Shown here: positions 34,569 to 43,646 of the stretch, in pieces
How the letters are laid out: each line of letters opens with the position of its first letter
How positions within the stretch are numbered: position 1 is the first letter of the stretch
Assembly: GCF_041397485.1 (NCBI RefSeq)
Contig: NZ_JAWKWO010000002.1
Span: 1 to 64,000, forward strand
Length of the DNA stretch: 64,000 bases
Reading direction: 5' to 3'
Origin: Zhengella sp020637775
GTDB lineage: Bacteria > Pseudomonadota > Alphaproteobacteria > Rhizobiales > Rhizobiaceae
The notes under the pieces: model-generated
The model's database searches: none
Seen by the model: the letters and a program-made list of their open reading frames with translations, nothing else
Told to the model about the DNA's origin: nothing
Translations under genes and position numbers: made by a program

Positions 34569-37064
34569 GTGCGTATCACCCGGCTCCACATTCAGAATTT
34601 CCGCTGCATTAAAGACCTCGCCATCGACCTTGGCGAGACCACCGTCTTTATCGGGCAGAACAACGCCGGGAAAACCGCGATCATTGATTCTGTCCGCATC
34701 GTTCTGACAAGGCGGTGGGGGCAGCGCGGCACGGGCTTCACTGAGAACGACGTTCACCGGCCCGACCCCGATGGAGATCCCCGCGCGCTCCCGCCTGTGA
34801 CCATCACGCTGATCATGGAAGAGGGCGAGCCCGGAGAGTGGGACCCTGACATGGTCGCTGCGCTCAACGACATCCGGCGCGAGCTGGGGAGCGGCAAAGG
34901 CCGCGGCCCGCACTGGCTGATTTTCAATGACGAGGCGCACCACGCCTACCGTCGCGGCGACGCGGAGGCTGACGACCAGTCACTCGACGAGGACAAGGAC
35001 CTCGCAAAGAAGAACGAGCGGGAAGCGACAATCTGGATTGAAGGGCTCGACCGGATCAACAAGCTCGCGGGCGGCAGCCGTAGGCGTGGCATCAATCTCT
35101 GCATCGACCTATCCGCGACGCCCTTCTACATTCAAGGCTCCGGCAACGAGGTCGGCAAGCCGTTCCCGTGGGTCGTGTCCGATTTTGGCTTGCTCGACGC
35201 GATCGAATCCGGGCTGGTCAAAATCCCGCAGCTCCCCGCGCGGGACGTGACGGGTGCCGAAGAGGCCGCCTATTTCAACATCTGGAGATGGGTGCAAGCA
35301 AAGGCGAAGGAAGAGGGCTACGGCACCAACCTGACCCCCGAAATCGTGATGAACTATGCCAGCGCGCCGATCAATCTTCTGGCGGCGGAGTGGCATCAGC
35401 GATTCGTAGAATGGGAGCAGTTCTCGAAGCAGCAACACAAGCACCCTGTGCCGCCGGTGTTCATCGTGGTCTGCCGTGACACCGCCGTCGCGAAAGAGGT
35501 TCATGCTTGGCTGGCGAACGGGAATGACGGCTACGGCGTGTCGCCGCCATGGTTCCGCAACACGCCGGGCCAGGAAGTGACGGTCCGCATCGACTCCAAA
35601 GTCATCGAAGACATCGAGGAAGGCGGCACCAAGGATGAGACGCGCCGGTTGCGCTTCATCCTCGACACCGTGGGCAAGGCCGAGTGGCCGGGCGGCAAGG
35701 TGCCGGAGGATTGGTCGGAACTGGTACGCAAGCACAATGATAAGGTCGAGAGCGACGACAATGACGGCGCGCTGAAATGGATCGACGAGCGCATCCCGCC
35801 CGGCAGGGACGTGCGCTGTATCGTCTCTGTAGCCATGCTCGCAGAGGGCTGGGACGCCAACACTGTCACCCACATCGTCGGACTGCGCCCGTTCGGTTCG
35901 CAACTTCTATGCGAGCAGGTCGTGGGCCGCGCGCTGCGCCGCAAGAGCTACGCGCTGAACGAAGACACCCAGATGTTCGCCGAAGAGACGGCCAAGGTCT
36001 TCGGCGTGCCGTTCGAGTTGATCCCGTTCAAGGTCGCTCCGGCGGGGCCGACGCCGCCGCAGCCAGACCCCAACCATATCTATTCCGTGCCGGAGAAGGC
36101 GGCATTCGAGATCACCTTTCCGATCGTGACTGGCTATCATCAGTCCGGTCAGTTCGAGGTCTTCGTCGATTGGGATCAAGTCGCCAAGGTGACCATCGAT
36201 CCGATGAAGATTCCGCAGATCGTTGAGTTGACCCCGCTCACGACCCCGGATGGCGCTCTTGCGGCCTACGGTCCCGGCGAGAAGCCGGTTCTCTCACTGA
36301 AAGACTGGCGGGCGATGTTCCGCGATCAGCAGGTGGCGTTCCGGCTGGCGCGGGAAATCTGCACGCGCTGGCAGGCCGACAACGGAGCGGCAGCCGTCCC
36401 GATACAGCAGCTCTTCCCGAAGGTCGCGTTTGCGGCCAAGCGGTTTCTGGCCGAGAAACTGGATCGAAAGGGCGGTAGCCAGCCCTGCGACGTGCTTCTG
36501 GTCGGCGAGTACATGCAGGCTGCGATCGGTTCTCTTCTTGAGGCGATCAAGAAGGGATCTTCGACCGCCCAATCCGAAGTCGCCGTTGTGCCGCAGGGGG
36601 CCGCCGGTCGGGGAAGCACGCTGTTCGTGGATTTCCACACGACCAAGCCGATCTATCCGGTGACACGCTGCCATCTCAACGCGATGGTCGCCGACACCCA
36701 GAAGTGGGAGCAGAGCTCGGCCTTCCTTCTCGACAGCCATCCCGGCGTGAAAAAATGGGTGAAGAACGATCGGCTGGGTTTCTTCATTCCCTACCGCAAT
36801 CGAGGACTTCCGGCGCGCTATATCCCGGACTTCCTTCTCGTCACTGACACGGATCAGAACGTGGTTGTGGAGATCAAGGGGCAGGTGACCGACGGCGCGG
36901 ACGCCAAAGCCAAAGCCGCGCAACGGTGGACAGCGGCCGTCAACCGTCTGGGGCAAAACGGCACTTGGCACTACCTTCTGGTCACCGATCCCGGACGCAT
37001 AGGCGACATGCTCAACCTATTCACGGAAGCCCAATGGGATGAAGGGCCATTCGAGTTGAGATAG
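34569..37064 (+). CDS. Chimera: OLD-family ATPase N-terminus fused to DEAH helicase-nuclease
   Basis: An 831-residue open frame made of parts from two families. Residues 1-100 read as the start of an OLD/AAA_15 ATPase (IQNFRCIKDLAIDLG, Walker A GQNNAGKT at 29-36). From about 105-115 it becomes a restriction-type DEAH helicase (IFNDEAHHAY, DEAH at 121-124; LSATPFY at 181; LAEGWDANT then EQVVGRALRR near 450) ending in a PD-(D/E)xK nuclease (P753-D754, E768-I-K770). Its own Walker A is missing, consistent with an in-frame deletion. The frame is open with no stop, so it may be translated; activity is unknown. It lies 10 bp after higA. Confidence 0.75.
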   Translation: MRITRLHIQNFRCIKDLAIDLGETTVFIGQNNAGKTAIIDSVRIVLTRRWGQRGTGFTENDVHRPDPDGDPRALPPVTITLIMEEGEPGEWDPDMVAALNDIRRELGSGKGRGPHWLIFNDEAHHAYRRGDAEADDQSLDEDKDLAKKNEREATIWIEGLDRINKLAGGSRRRGINLCIDLSATPFYIQGSGNEVGKPFPWVVSDFGLLDAIESGLVKIPQLPARDVTGAEEAAYFNIWRWVQAKAKEEGYGTNLTPEIVMNYASAPINLLAAEWHQRFVEWEQFSKQQHKHPVPPVFIVVCRDTAVAKEVHAWLANGNDGYGVSPPWFRNTPGQEVTVRIDSKVIEDIEEGGTKDETRRLRFILDTVGKAEWPGGKVPEDWSELVRKHNDKVESDDNDGALKWIDERIPPGRDVRCIVSVAMLAEGWDANTVTHIVGLRPFGSQLLCEQVVGRALRRKSYALNEDTQMFAEETAKVFGVPFELIPFKVAPAGPTPPQPDPNHIYSVPEKAAFEITFPIVTGYHQSGQFEVFVDWDQVAKVTIDPMKIPQIVELTPLTTPDGALAAYGPGEKPVLSLKDWRAMFRDQQVAFRLAREICTRWQADNGAAAVPIQQLFPKVAFAAKRFLAEKLDRKGGSQPCDVLLVGEYMQAAIGSLLEAIKKGSSTAQSEVAVVPQGAAGRGSTLFVDFHTTKPIYPVTRCHLNAMVADTQKWEQSSAFLLDSHPGVKKWVKNDRLGFFIPYRNRGLPARYIPDFLLVTDTDQNVVVEIKGQVTDGADAKAKAAQRWTAAVNRLGQNGTWHYLLVTDPGRIGDMLNLFTEAQWDEGPFELR

Positions 37065-37211
37065 TCATCAAAGCGGCACGCTTCGGGAGCCCATTTTCCA
37101 GCAGCAGAGCCCGATCAACCGCCCTCGCGGTGCCGGCGTTCGTCCCAGCACACTGCGAAGCTGCGGCTTGTGTGCTTTGCCCGTGTAGACGGATATGCTG
37201 GCACTTCGTCG

Positions 37212-37424
37212 CTATTTTAAGCCGTTTGTGTCGACCGTTGCGACCGCCCTTCCCTTTCGGCCAACCACTCTTACCTCGATCTCACGATGCTCCGGTTCTT
37301 CGGCTATTTCCGACACGATCCGGTGGGCCATCGCGATCGCTCGAGCGTCGTCATCGTGCGGTTCTCCTTTTCGATCCAGGTACTCCTCCTCGCCGCTGTA
37401 GATGTGGAAGTAATAGCGGGGCAT
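37212..37424 (-). CDS. DUF6894 family protein
   Basis: A 70-residue protein starting MPRYYFHIYSG with a DRKGEPHDDDARAIAMA segment, the pattern of the DUF6894 family that is abundant in rhizobia; its function is unknown. It stands between the rightward chimeric gene and the leftward trb operon. Its start is clear, and the following 26-bp gap suggests it could be the last gene of the trb transcript. Confidence 0.75.
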   Translation of the reverse strand: MPRYYFHIYSGEEEYLDRKGEPHDDDARAIAMAHRIVSEIAEEPEHREIEVRVVGRKGRAVATVDTNGLK

Positions 37425-37450
37425 TCATCCTCCTTCGGGGCCAAGCTGCA

Positions 37451-38077
37451 TCAATCAGAAGCCGGGTTGACCTTGAGAAATACACGGTCATCCCAAGACG
37501 AGATGTTCCAGCGATACGCTCCGCCGAAGGACCCGGGCGTTTCGTCGGCGTTGGTCTGGATGACTGTGCCGGACACGGTCACGGTCAACGTTCCGTTGGG
37601 CACAATGGCGATCTGATCGAGTTCGGCGCGGGCTCGTTCCGGAATCTCTGGCGTACTGACTTCAATGGTTCCGTCGTCCATGCGCCGAATGCTCAGGAAG
37701 TTATCGGCTTGCGACTTCGCCCGCGTATTCGGCACGCCGATTGCGGACCCGCTTGCGTCCAGCTCGCCGGTGAGATTGACGACGAGATCAAAGCGCCCTT
37801 CCCCGGCATAGGTGAAGCGCTCAAAGCCGGGCATTCGAGCGGCCTTGCGCTCTTCCGCCCGCATCCGGTCCTCTTCCTGTTCTGTGAGCACGTGGCCGTC
37901 GGCAAGCGCTTTAGCGACGCGGGGATCAGCGAGGCGGGTTTCGACACGCATGTCGTACTCGTACCCCTCGAGCACGATGTTGGCGTCGATGGTTTCCGGC
38001 ACGAGGCAACCGGTCAGAAGCACTCCAACCGCAATGGCCGCGGCGGCATTGCGGGCGAGCGAAAACAGCCTGGCCAT
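37451..38077 (-). CDS. Lipoprotein of unknown function at the end of the trb operon
   Basis: A 208-residue lipoprotein. The signal ends with a lipobox LTGC (residues 21-24), so the mature N-terminal Cys would be lipidated. The rest is acidic and beta-rich (RFDLVVNLTGELDASG). It starts within the trbI stop in a TGATG, so the two are coupled. Ti plasmids have no gene in this place; I recognise no family. An outer-membrane or stabilising role for the mating channel is an inference. Confidence 0.78.
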   Translation of the reverse strand: MARLFSLARNAAAAIAVGVLLTGCLVPETIDANIVLEGYEYDMRVETRLADPRVAKALADGHVLTEQEEDRMRAEERKAARMPGFERFTYAGEGRFDLVVNLTGELDASGSAIGVPNTRAKSQADNFLSIRRMDDGTIEVSTPEIPERARAELDQIAIVPNGTLTVTVSGTVIQTNADETPGSFGGAYRWNISSWDDRVFLKVNPASD

Positions 38078-39384
38078 CAGCGATAGGCTCCCGGGAAAAT
38101 GATGTCCTGCTCGACGATGATGTTGAACCCATAACCTGGGCGGATGGTGAGGGTCGGCTGGACATTGAGATTGCGGGAGATGGTCTGGTCCGCTACCCGG
38201 CCGAAGCTTTCCGCGAAATTGCGCCGTGCGGCATCCGAGGCGGTGTCCTGCGTCGCAAGCGTCGAGCTTTCTGGCACCGCCATGTCGATGCCGGTGCCGA
38301 TCAGGGCGATGAGGATCGCGGAGCCGAATGTCTGCAGGAATTTGTTATCGACTTGATCGCGGAAGCCGCCATAGCCTTGCGCGTCGACGCCGGCCATGCC
38401 GCCGATCTGCAGTGTCGATCCATTCGGGAAAATGAGATCAGTCCAGATCACCAGCACCCGGCTTTGCCCGAACGAGACATTGGAATCGTACCGGCCAAAG
38501 AGCTTGGCCCCTTGCGGCACCAACAGCCGATGGCCGGTCGCACTGTCATAGACGTTCTGGCTGACCTGGGCGGTGATCCGGCCGGGGAGGTCGGAGTTGA
38601 TACCGGTCACGAGCGTTGCCGGGATCACCGAACCGCGTTTGAGCTCAAAGGGCGACTGCTGCGGCACGACGCGGTTCGGCAGATAACCGAGATCGGCAAT
38701 GCTCTGATTGAAGAAGTCAGTCTTGCCGGCCTGGTTGTTCGGGTCGGCCTGTTGCCCGGCGCCGCCGGCGCGCAGCGCAGCCGCATAAAGATCGGCCATG
38801 CCGGCGCGATCGCCAGGCGCGCCCTGCCCCGTCGTCGCCTGTTGCGTTCCCGCTTGTGCCGCTTGCCCTACGTTACCGATATTGACCGCAATCGGGCTAT
38901 CGTAGGCAGCATCGTCGGCCTGGAGCCTGGCCATACGCTGCTGATGCAGCAAGCGAAACATCTGCTCGTCCTGTTCCCTTTGCAGCCGCTCACGCCAGTC
39001 GGCTTCACTTTCGACCGGCGCCGTCTGTTGCTGTTGCTGTGTTGTCGGCTGGCGCGGGAAAGGATTGGTGGATTGTGGCTCCTTCTCCACCTGTTCGACC
39101 GGCTGCACCACCTGAATCTGCTGCGCGGGGCGCGGCTCCTCGATCACGCCGTCCGAAACGCCGCGCTTGAGCTGGTCGGCGAAATCGGTCGCCGGCGCGC
39201 CGGTCGAGGTATCGAGCGTGCCCCCACTCCGGTTGAGGCCGCGGATCGAGAGGCCCCAAATGATAACGCCGAAGAAAAGGACGACCAGGCCGATGAAGAG
39301 AAAGACCGGCAGCTTGTTCAAGCGCCGGATTTTGGGCTTCTCGTCGCCGCCTTCGGCGCCGGGAGAGAGATCGAGCGAACTCAT
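38077..39384 (-). CDS. trbI: TrbI, VirB10-like channel protein
   Basis: A 435-residue inner-membrane protein with one N-terminal segment (FLFIGLVVLFFGVIIWG, about 29-45), a long proline- and glutamine-rich periplasmic linker, and the VirB10 C-terminal beta-barrel domain (about 240-435; PQGAKLFGRYDS and FPNGSTLQIGG). It spans both membranes in the mating channel. I took the ATG at 39384 (MSSLDLSPG); the upstream frame to 39459 has no ribosome site. It couples to the lipoprotein downstream. Confidence 0.92.
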   Translation of the reverse strand: MSSLDLSPGAEGGDEKPKIRRLNKLPVFLFIGLVVLFFGVIIWGLSIRGLNRSGGTLDTSTGAPATDFADQLKRGVSDGVIEEPRPAQQIQVVQPVEQVEKEPQSTNPFPRQPTTQQQQQTAPVESEADWRERLQREQDEQMFRLLHQQRMARLQADDAAYDSPIAVNIGNVGQAAQAGTQQATTGQGAPGDRAGMADLYAAALRAGGAGQQADPNNQAGKTDFFNQSIADLGYLPNRVVPQQSPFELKRGSVIPATLVTGINSDLPGRITAQVSQNVYDSATGHRLLVPQGAKLFGRYDSNVSFGQSRVLVIWTDLIFPNGSTLQIGGMAGVDAQGYGGFRDQVDNKFLQTFGSAILIALIGTGIDMAVPESSTLATQDTASDAARRNFAESFGRVADQTISRNLNVQPTLTIRPGYGFNIIVEQDIIFPGAYR

Positions 39385-39394
39385 GGCTCCCCCC

Positions 39395-39856
39395 TCAGGT
39401 CGTACGCTGCATGACAGACAGCGGGCTTGTCGGTGTCGCGCCGGTCGCCGACATCGCATAGGAGCGGGTCAGCTCCACCGAAGGCGTCGAAATCCGGGTC
39501 ATGACGGCGCCCTCGAACGTGTCGATGACATAGGCGAGCGGGATCATCGTGTCGCCGGAGGCCTCCTGGTTCGAAGCAACGGCATAGCCCCAGCCGCGCA
39601 GCGACTCTTCGAGCGCGAGGCCGAATGCGGAATCGTCGGGCTTGATGACGATCGTCCCGGTGCCCGGGCCAACATGCTCGGCGAGCTTGGAGACCATGTC
39701 GCCGGCGACGGCCGCAGCCGCGGCCGGCGAGAGATTGGCGGCATCGGCACTGACGGTCGGCGTGAAGTATCCTCCGCCCGTGGTGGTGCATCCGGTTGTT
39801 GCGCCGGTGAGAAGAACGAGTGCCAGAACACGGGAAAGTCGGTGGATGGCGCGCAT
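39395..39856 (-). CDS. trbH: TrbH lipoprotein
   Basis: A 153-residue lipoprotein with a signal peptide and lipobox (ATTGC, Cys at 23). The mature part is small and neutral (IVIKPDDSAFGLALEESLRGWGYAV), matching TrbH in position and length. It sits two bases after trbG and 10 bp before trbI. TrbH is thought to aid assembly of the outer part of the channel. Confidence 0.85.
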   Translation of the reverse strand: MRAIHRLSRVLALVLLTGATTGCTTTGGGYFTPTVSADAANLSPAAAAAVAGDMVSKLAEHVGPGTGTIVIKPDDSAFGLALEESLRGWGYAVASNQEASGDTMIPLAYVIDTFEGAVMTRISTPSVELTRSYAMSATGATPTSPLSVMQRTT

Positions 39857-39858
39857 GA

Positions 39859-40698
39859 TCAGCCCCTCCTCGAAATGGTGATCTTCTGCTGGCGGGAGCC
39901 GACGCCGGAAAGCAGCACGGCGCGATCGAACACATAGTCCACGATCATCATCGTGCCGTTGAGCCGGTAATTGACGATACGGTTTTCGCCGCCCGAGACG
40001 ACGAACAGCACCGGCGCATCGCCGCTCATCATCTGGCCGGGGAACTGAATGTAGGTCTTGGCGCCATCGGTGTAGACGCGGGTCGGGCGCCAGCGGGCTT
40101 GTCCGCTGATAGTGAAATTGAAGCTCAGGTTTTCGGCCGGGACGCCGGCGCCGGGGATGATGCTCGCCTCGACGCGCGCGTTGAGGGCATCGAACTTGGC
40201 CTGCACGTCCTCGGGATATTCGAAGGCAACGCGGGCCATGTAGTCGCGATGATGCGACCTGAGCCGGATGTGGTAGGTGCGCCGCGATGTCGTCACCACC
40301 ATGGACGTCTCGAGCCCGGGTTCCGAAGGCTTGACGATCAGGTGGATTTTCTGGCCTTCGGCCGAGCCGGAGGTTGCCGGCTCGACCTTCCAGCGAACCG
40401 TGTCGCCCACCAGCACGTCACGCACGGCTTCTCCGGCCTGCAGCTCGATTTCGCAGAGCTGGAGGGGCGAGCAAACGACGGACGGCTGCGTTTGGCCGTA
40501 GAGGTAAATGACCTTGCCGTCCGGCCCCCGCGTCATCACCGCGGCCGTGCCCTGCCACTGAGTGGAAAGTCCGGTTCCCCGCGCTTCGTTGCCGCTGAGG
40601 CCCTGCTGATCGGCCGCAACGGCGACATTGAGGGCGAACGTGCCCAGCAACAGGGTTGCCGCACACACGCCCGCGTGCATTTTCTTGAGGTTGAACAT
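39859..40698 (-). CDS. trbG: TrbG, VirB9-like outer-membrane channel protein
   Basis: A 279-residue exported protein: signal peptide (about 1-28, ending NVAVAA), then a VirB9/CagX domain (VVTTSRRTYHIRLRSH in the centre and a beta-rich C-terminus with NYRLNGTMMIVDYVFDRAVL). It forms the outer-membrane core with TrbH and TrbI. The start at 40698 is chosen because the signal peptide begins there; the open frame reaches 41334 only through the trbF region. Confidence 0.92.
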   Translation of the reverse strand: MFNLKKMHAGVCAATLLLGTFALNVAVAADQQGLSGNEARGTGLSTQWQGTAAVMTRGPDGKVIYLYGQTQPSVVCSPLQLCEIELQAGEAVRDVLVGDTVRWKVEPATSGSAEGQKIHLIVKPSEPGLETSMVVTTSRRTYHIRLRSHHRDYMARVAFEYPEDVQAKFDALNARVEASIIPGAGVPAENLSFNFTISGQARWRPTRVYTDGAKTYIQFPGQMMSGDAPVLFVVSGGENRIVNYRLNGTMMIVDYVFDRAVLLSGVGSRQQKITISRRG

Positions 40699-40721
40699 TA
40701 CTCTTACTCCGCGAGCGTTTC

Positions 40722-41384
40722 TCAAAGCTGGGCTGTCCAATCGAAATCCTTGAGGTAGAGGCCGATCGGGTTCAGACGAATGACCGCCTCGTCCTGGGGC
40801 GGCGAAAGAGTCACGGTGGCGATGCCGCGAAAGCGGCGGGTGCGTAGTTCCTTGCCCGCGCGGTCGCGCTCGATCTCGCTCCAGTCGACCTGGTAGCTCT
40901 GGTTCGAGAGGGCGACGACGTTGTTGACCTCGATCGAGACCGTCATGGTGCGGGCGCGATCGAAAGGCGAATTGTTGCGGAACCAGTTGTTGACCTTCTC
41001 GGTCGCCGGGTCCTGCTGCTTCAGCATCGCGTAGGTGCGGTCGATATATCCCTTCTGCACGGTCGCATCCGGGGTGATCGACCGGAAATTCGACACCCAG
41101 GCGCCGAGCATCGAGCGCACAACGCGCTCGTCGGCATATTCGATCTGCGCGGGGAAGCCGGCCAGGACAGCCGCCCCGAGCTTGTCGACCTCGACCACAT
41201 AGGGAACGAGCTTGACTTGTGTCGACTGATAGAGGGCATAGCCGAACCCGATCACCGCCATGCTCATCGAAAGCAGGCCGACGGTGCGCCAGGCCGAGGC
41301 CGCGCGCATGTAGCTGCCGTAGCGCTCGTTCCACTCATAGCGGGCGGCCAGATACGGATTGTCGGGGTATTTTCGCTTCGCCAT
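40722..41384 (-). CDS. trbF: TrbF, VirB8-like channel protein
   Basis: A 220-residue inner-membrane protein with one segment (VGLLSMSMAVIGFGYALY, about 35-53) and a periplasmic VirB8 domain (VPYVVEVDKLG near 60, NNWFRNNSPF near 132). It nucleates assembly of the channel. It follows the trbL gene by 29 bp and precedes trbG by 23 bp. Confidence 0.93.
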   Translation of the reverse strand: MAKRKYPDNPYLAARYEWNERYGSYMRAASAWRTVGLLSMSMAVIGFGYALYQSTQVKLVPYVVEVDKLGAAVLAGFPAQIEYADERVVRSMLGAWVSNFRSITPDATVQKGYIDRTYAMLKQQDPATEKVNNWFRNNSPFDRARTMTVSIEVNNVVALSNQSYQVDWSEIERDRAGKELRTRRFRGIATVTLSPPQDEAVIRLNPIGLYLKDFDWTAQL

Positions 41385-41413
41385 CTAGCCTCGCCTGATA
41401 CGGCCGGCCGACC

Positions 41414-42589
41414 TCACGAGTCGGCGTCCATCTTTTTGTTTGAACTTCTGGAACTGGTGCCCGGATTGGTGCCTTGCCGCAGCTTGTCGTTGGCAAGGCC
41501 GAGGGTCGAACCCATCTTGGCGCCGGGGATGCCCATCAACTTGTCGGTCGCCGCGGAGCCGACCGCGCCACCCGCGGCTTTCAACCCGGCCATTGCAGCC
41601 GCGCCACGCGATGCGCCGGCTTGCGATGCCGCCGAGGCGGCAGCCATCCCACCTTTGACGACGCCGGCGCCGCCGGCCGCCATGCCAGCACCGACCGCCG
41701 CGAACCCGGCAACCTGGCCACCGCTGCGGATGGCTTCCATGCCGTTGCCGACGGAAACGCCCTGGACGACGCCCTGAATGATGTTCGGCACGTACATGGA
41801 GATCATGAAGACGACGACCGAAATGCCCGCGATCGTCAGGGTAGTGAGGAATTGATCGTCGGAAGCCGTATCGTTCGAAAGGCCGATTAGCACCTCGGAG
41901 CCGATGCGCGCGATCATCACGAGGCCCATCAGCTTCATGCCGACTGAGAAGGCGTAAACGAGGTAGCGGACCGCGAAATCCTTGGTAAAGGACGAGCCAC
42001 CAAGGCCAAGCATGATCATGCCGGCGAGCAGACCGACATACATTTCGACCAGAACGGCCACGAAGATCGCCGCTACGAGGGCAAAGCAGATGACAACGAC
42101 GATCATCGCGAAGACCGAGGCCATGGCGAGGGCATTGTCCTCCCAAAGGCCGAACCGGGCATTTTCTGAGAGTTCGGATGCTACTTTGACGCCGGCATTA
42201 AAGACGTCGGCCGGCGAAGCCGACCCGCCATCCGCGCCGAGCTGAAACAGGCTATCGACAACCGACTTGGCCAAGTCCGGACCCTGCTGCAGAACAAAGA
42301 GGAAGAAGCCGATGAAGAGGCTTCTCCGCACAAGCTCTGCAAACCATGTGTCAAGCGACGGAGCCTGGATCGCGAGCCAGATCGCCGCGATACCCACTTC
42401 TATGCCGGCCAGTATCCAAAACAGCGAGGTTGCCGCATTGATGACGGTGTCCTGCCAGCCCTGCGCTGCGCTGGCGACCTGATTTTCGAGATCGGTCAGG
42501 ATCGAACCGTCCTGCGCAAAGGCCGGATCGACCATGGCAAGCCCGGCGATCATCAGCCCAGCCAATCTCAATAGCATCGAAGCGCGCAT
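41414..42589 (-). CDS. trbL: TrbL, VirB6-like multispan channel protein
   Basis: A 391-residue protein with a signal-like start, about six membrane segments between residues 50 and 270 (for example FIGFFLFVLQQG and VAAIFVAVLVEMYVGLLAGMIML) and a Gly/Ala-rich soluble tail. This is the TrbL/VirB6 plan, the inner-membrane part of the DNA channel. The tail ends in a short Ser/Lys-rich segment. It starts three bases before trbK ends. Confidence 0.9.
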   Translation of the reverse strand: MRASMLLRLAGLMIAGLAMVDPAFAQDGSILTDLENQVASAAQGWQDTVINAATSLFWILAGIEVGIAAIWLAIQAPSLDTWFAELVRRSLFIGFFLFVLQQGPDLAKSVVDSLFQLGADGGSASPADVFNAGVKVASELSENARFGLWEDNALAMASVFAMIVVVICFALVAAIFVAVLVEMYVGLLAGMIMLGLGGSSFTKDFAVRYLVYAFSVGMKLMGLVMIARIGSEVLIGLSNDTASDDQFLTTLTIAGISVVVFMISMYVPNIIQGVVQGVSVGNGMEAIRSGGQVAGFAAVGAGMAAGGAGVVKGGMAAASAASQAGASRGAAAMAGLKAAGGAVGSAATDKLMGIPGAKMGSTLGLANDKLRQGTNPGTSSRSSNKKMDADS

Positions 42590-42592
42590 GAC

Positions 42593-42853
42593 TCAGTTGT
42601 CGCCCCAGCGGGGCGCTATCTGCTGGCCTCCCGAGGTGGGGTAGTCGTCGGGATTGGCGTTGAAAAAGTCCTTTGCCCGCTCGGCGGCTGCCTCGCGTCC
42701 CGCCGCTTCTTGCTCGGCAAGTTCGACTTGGCGCTGGAGGAGCGCTTTCACTTCCGGATCGGTGCTCGGGATGAACACATAGGACGCCGCGCCGCCTGCA
42801 AGGGCGGCAACGATCGCGATCACGACGACGATGGGGAGTTTGAGCGTTGCCAT
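42593..42853 (-). CDS. trbK: TrbK-like entry-exclusion protein
   Basis: An 86-residue protein with one N-terminal membrane segment (PIVVVIAIVAALAGGAASYVF) and a charged helical tail. By position between trbJ and trbL it is TrbK, the small protein that blocks uptake of the same element in RP4 and Ti relatives; it resembles the TrbK-alt type of alphaproteobacteria. Its C-terminus GGQQIAPRW resembles the last residues of TrbJ (GGQQMQPRW). Confidence 0.78.
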   Translation of the reverse strand: MATLKLPIVVVIAIVAALAGGAASYVFIPSTDPEVKALLQRQVELAEQEAAGREAAAERAKDFFNANPDDYPTSGGQQIAPRWGDN

Positions 42854-42857
42854 GGGG

Positions 42858-43646
42858 TCACCACCGAGGCTGCATTTGTTGGCCGCCGGAGGTGGACGGT
42901 GCGGTAGAGCCGAAAAAGGCGTCGCGGCGAGCCTGAGCGAGATCCTTTTCAGCCTGCTCCGACTGATACCAGGTGCCCATCATGGTCATCTGCTGAGAAA
43001 CGAGACCGCGAAGCTTCTGCATCTGCTCGACCTGTTGGGTCGCGATCTGATGCCCGACCTGCAAGGCCTTCATCTGGCCATCAGCCGACTCCGATTGGGA
43101 GCGTAGTTGCGCCATGGTGGATTCTTCGGTTGAGAACTGATCGGCCGTGAGGCCAGCCGCCGCCAGCGTTCCACCGATTGTGTCACGGTTGGTGTCCGAC
43201 CAGGACTGATAGCTCGACGAGAAATCCTGCCCGTTCGGAAGACCGTTCTGGAAATCGGCGTAGCTGTCGAAACGCTGCTTGAGCACATCGTCGAGGTTTC
43301 CCATCGAGAAGGCCATGCCCTGGCCCTGCTGCACGATGCCTTGCAGGTTGGCGAGGTCCTGTTGAGCCTGTCCCCACACGTGATCGGGAAGCTGCATGGT
43401 GTTCTGCAGCATGTTCTCGTAGATTCGAATCTGGTTTGCGATCTGCTCCACCTGGTTGGAGATCTGCGTCACCTGATTTGCGATCTGCTCGGCGTTCTGC
43501 CCGCCGAGCGCGATCAGCTCCCCATTGTTGAGGATCTGCGTGAACTCGGTCGCGCCGGTGAGCGCCCCGCTGGCTTGGGCCGGCGCGGCAGGGCTGACAG
43601 CGATCAGGACGCTTGCGAGAGAACTACGCAAGAAGAGCTTCGGCAT
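42858..43646 (-). CDS. trbJ: TrbJ, VirB5-like exported protein
   Basis: A 262-residue exported protein with a signal peptide (about 1-26, ASVLIAVSPAAPAQA) and a long helical domain rich in Gln (QNAEQIANQVTQISNQVEQIANQ), matching TrbJ. It is expected at the pilus tip or in the periplasm. The start at 43646 gives the signal peptide and overlaps trbE by 23 bp; the frame to 43883 upstream is antisense-like and not used. The four-base gap to trbK shows tight coupling. Confidence 0.9.
   Translation of the reverse strand: MPKLFLRSSLASVLIAVSPAAPAQASGALTGATEFTQILNNGELIALGGQNAEQIANQVTQISNQVEQIANQIRIYENMLQNTMQLPDHVWGQAQQDLANLQGIVQQGQGMAFSMGNLDDVLKQRFDSYADFQNGLPNGQDFSSSYQSWSDTNRDTIGGTLAAAGLTADQFSTEESTMAQLRSQSESADGQMKALQVGHQIATQQVEQMQKLRGLVSQQMTMMGTWYQSEQAEKDLAQARRDAFFGSTAPSTSGGQQMQPRW

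Noticed and set aside
38353..39414. 353-codon plus-strand frame opposite trbI
   Set aside because: A shadow of trbI; the minus-strand product has the VirB10 domain.
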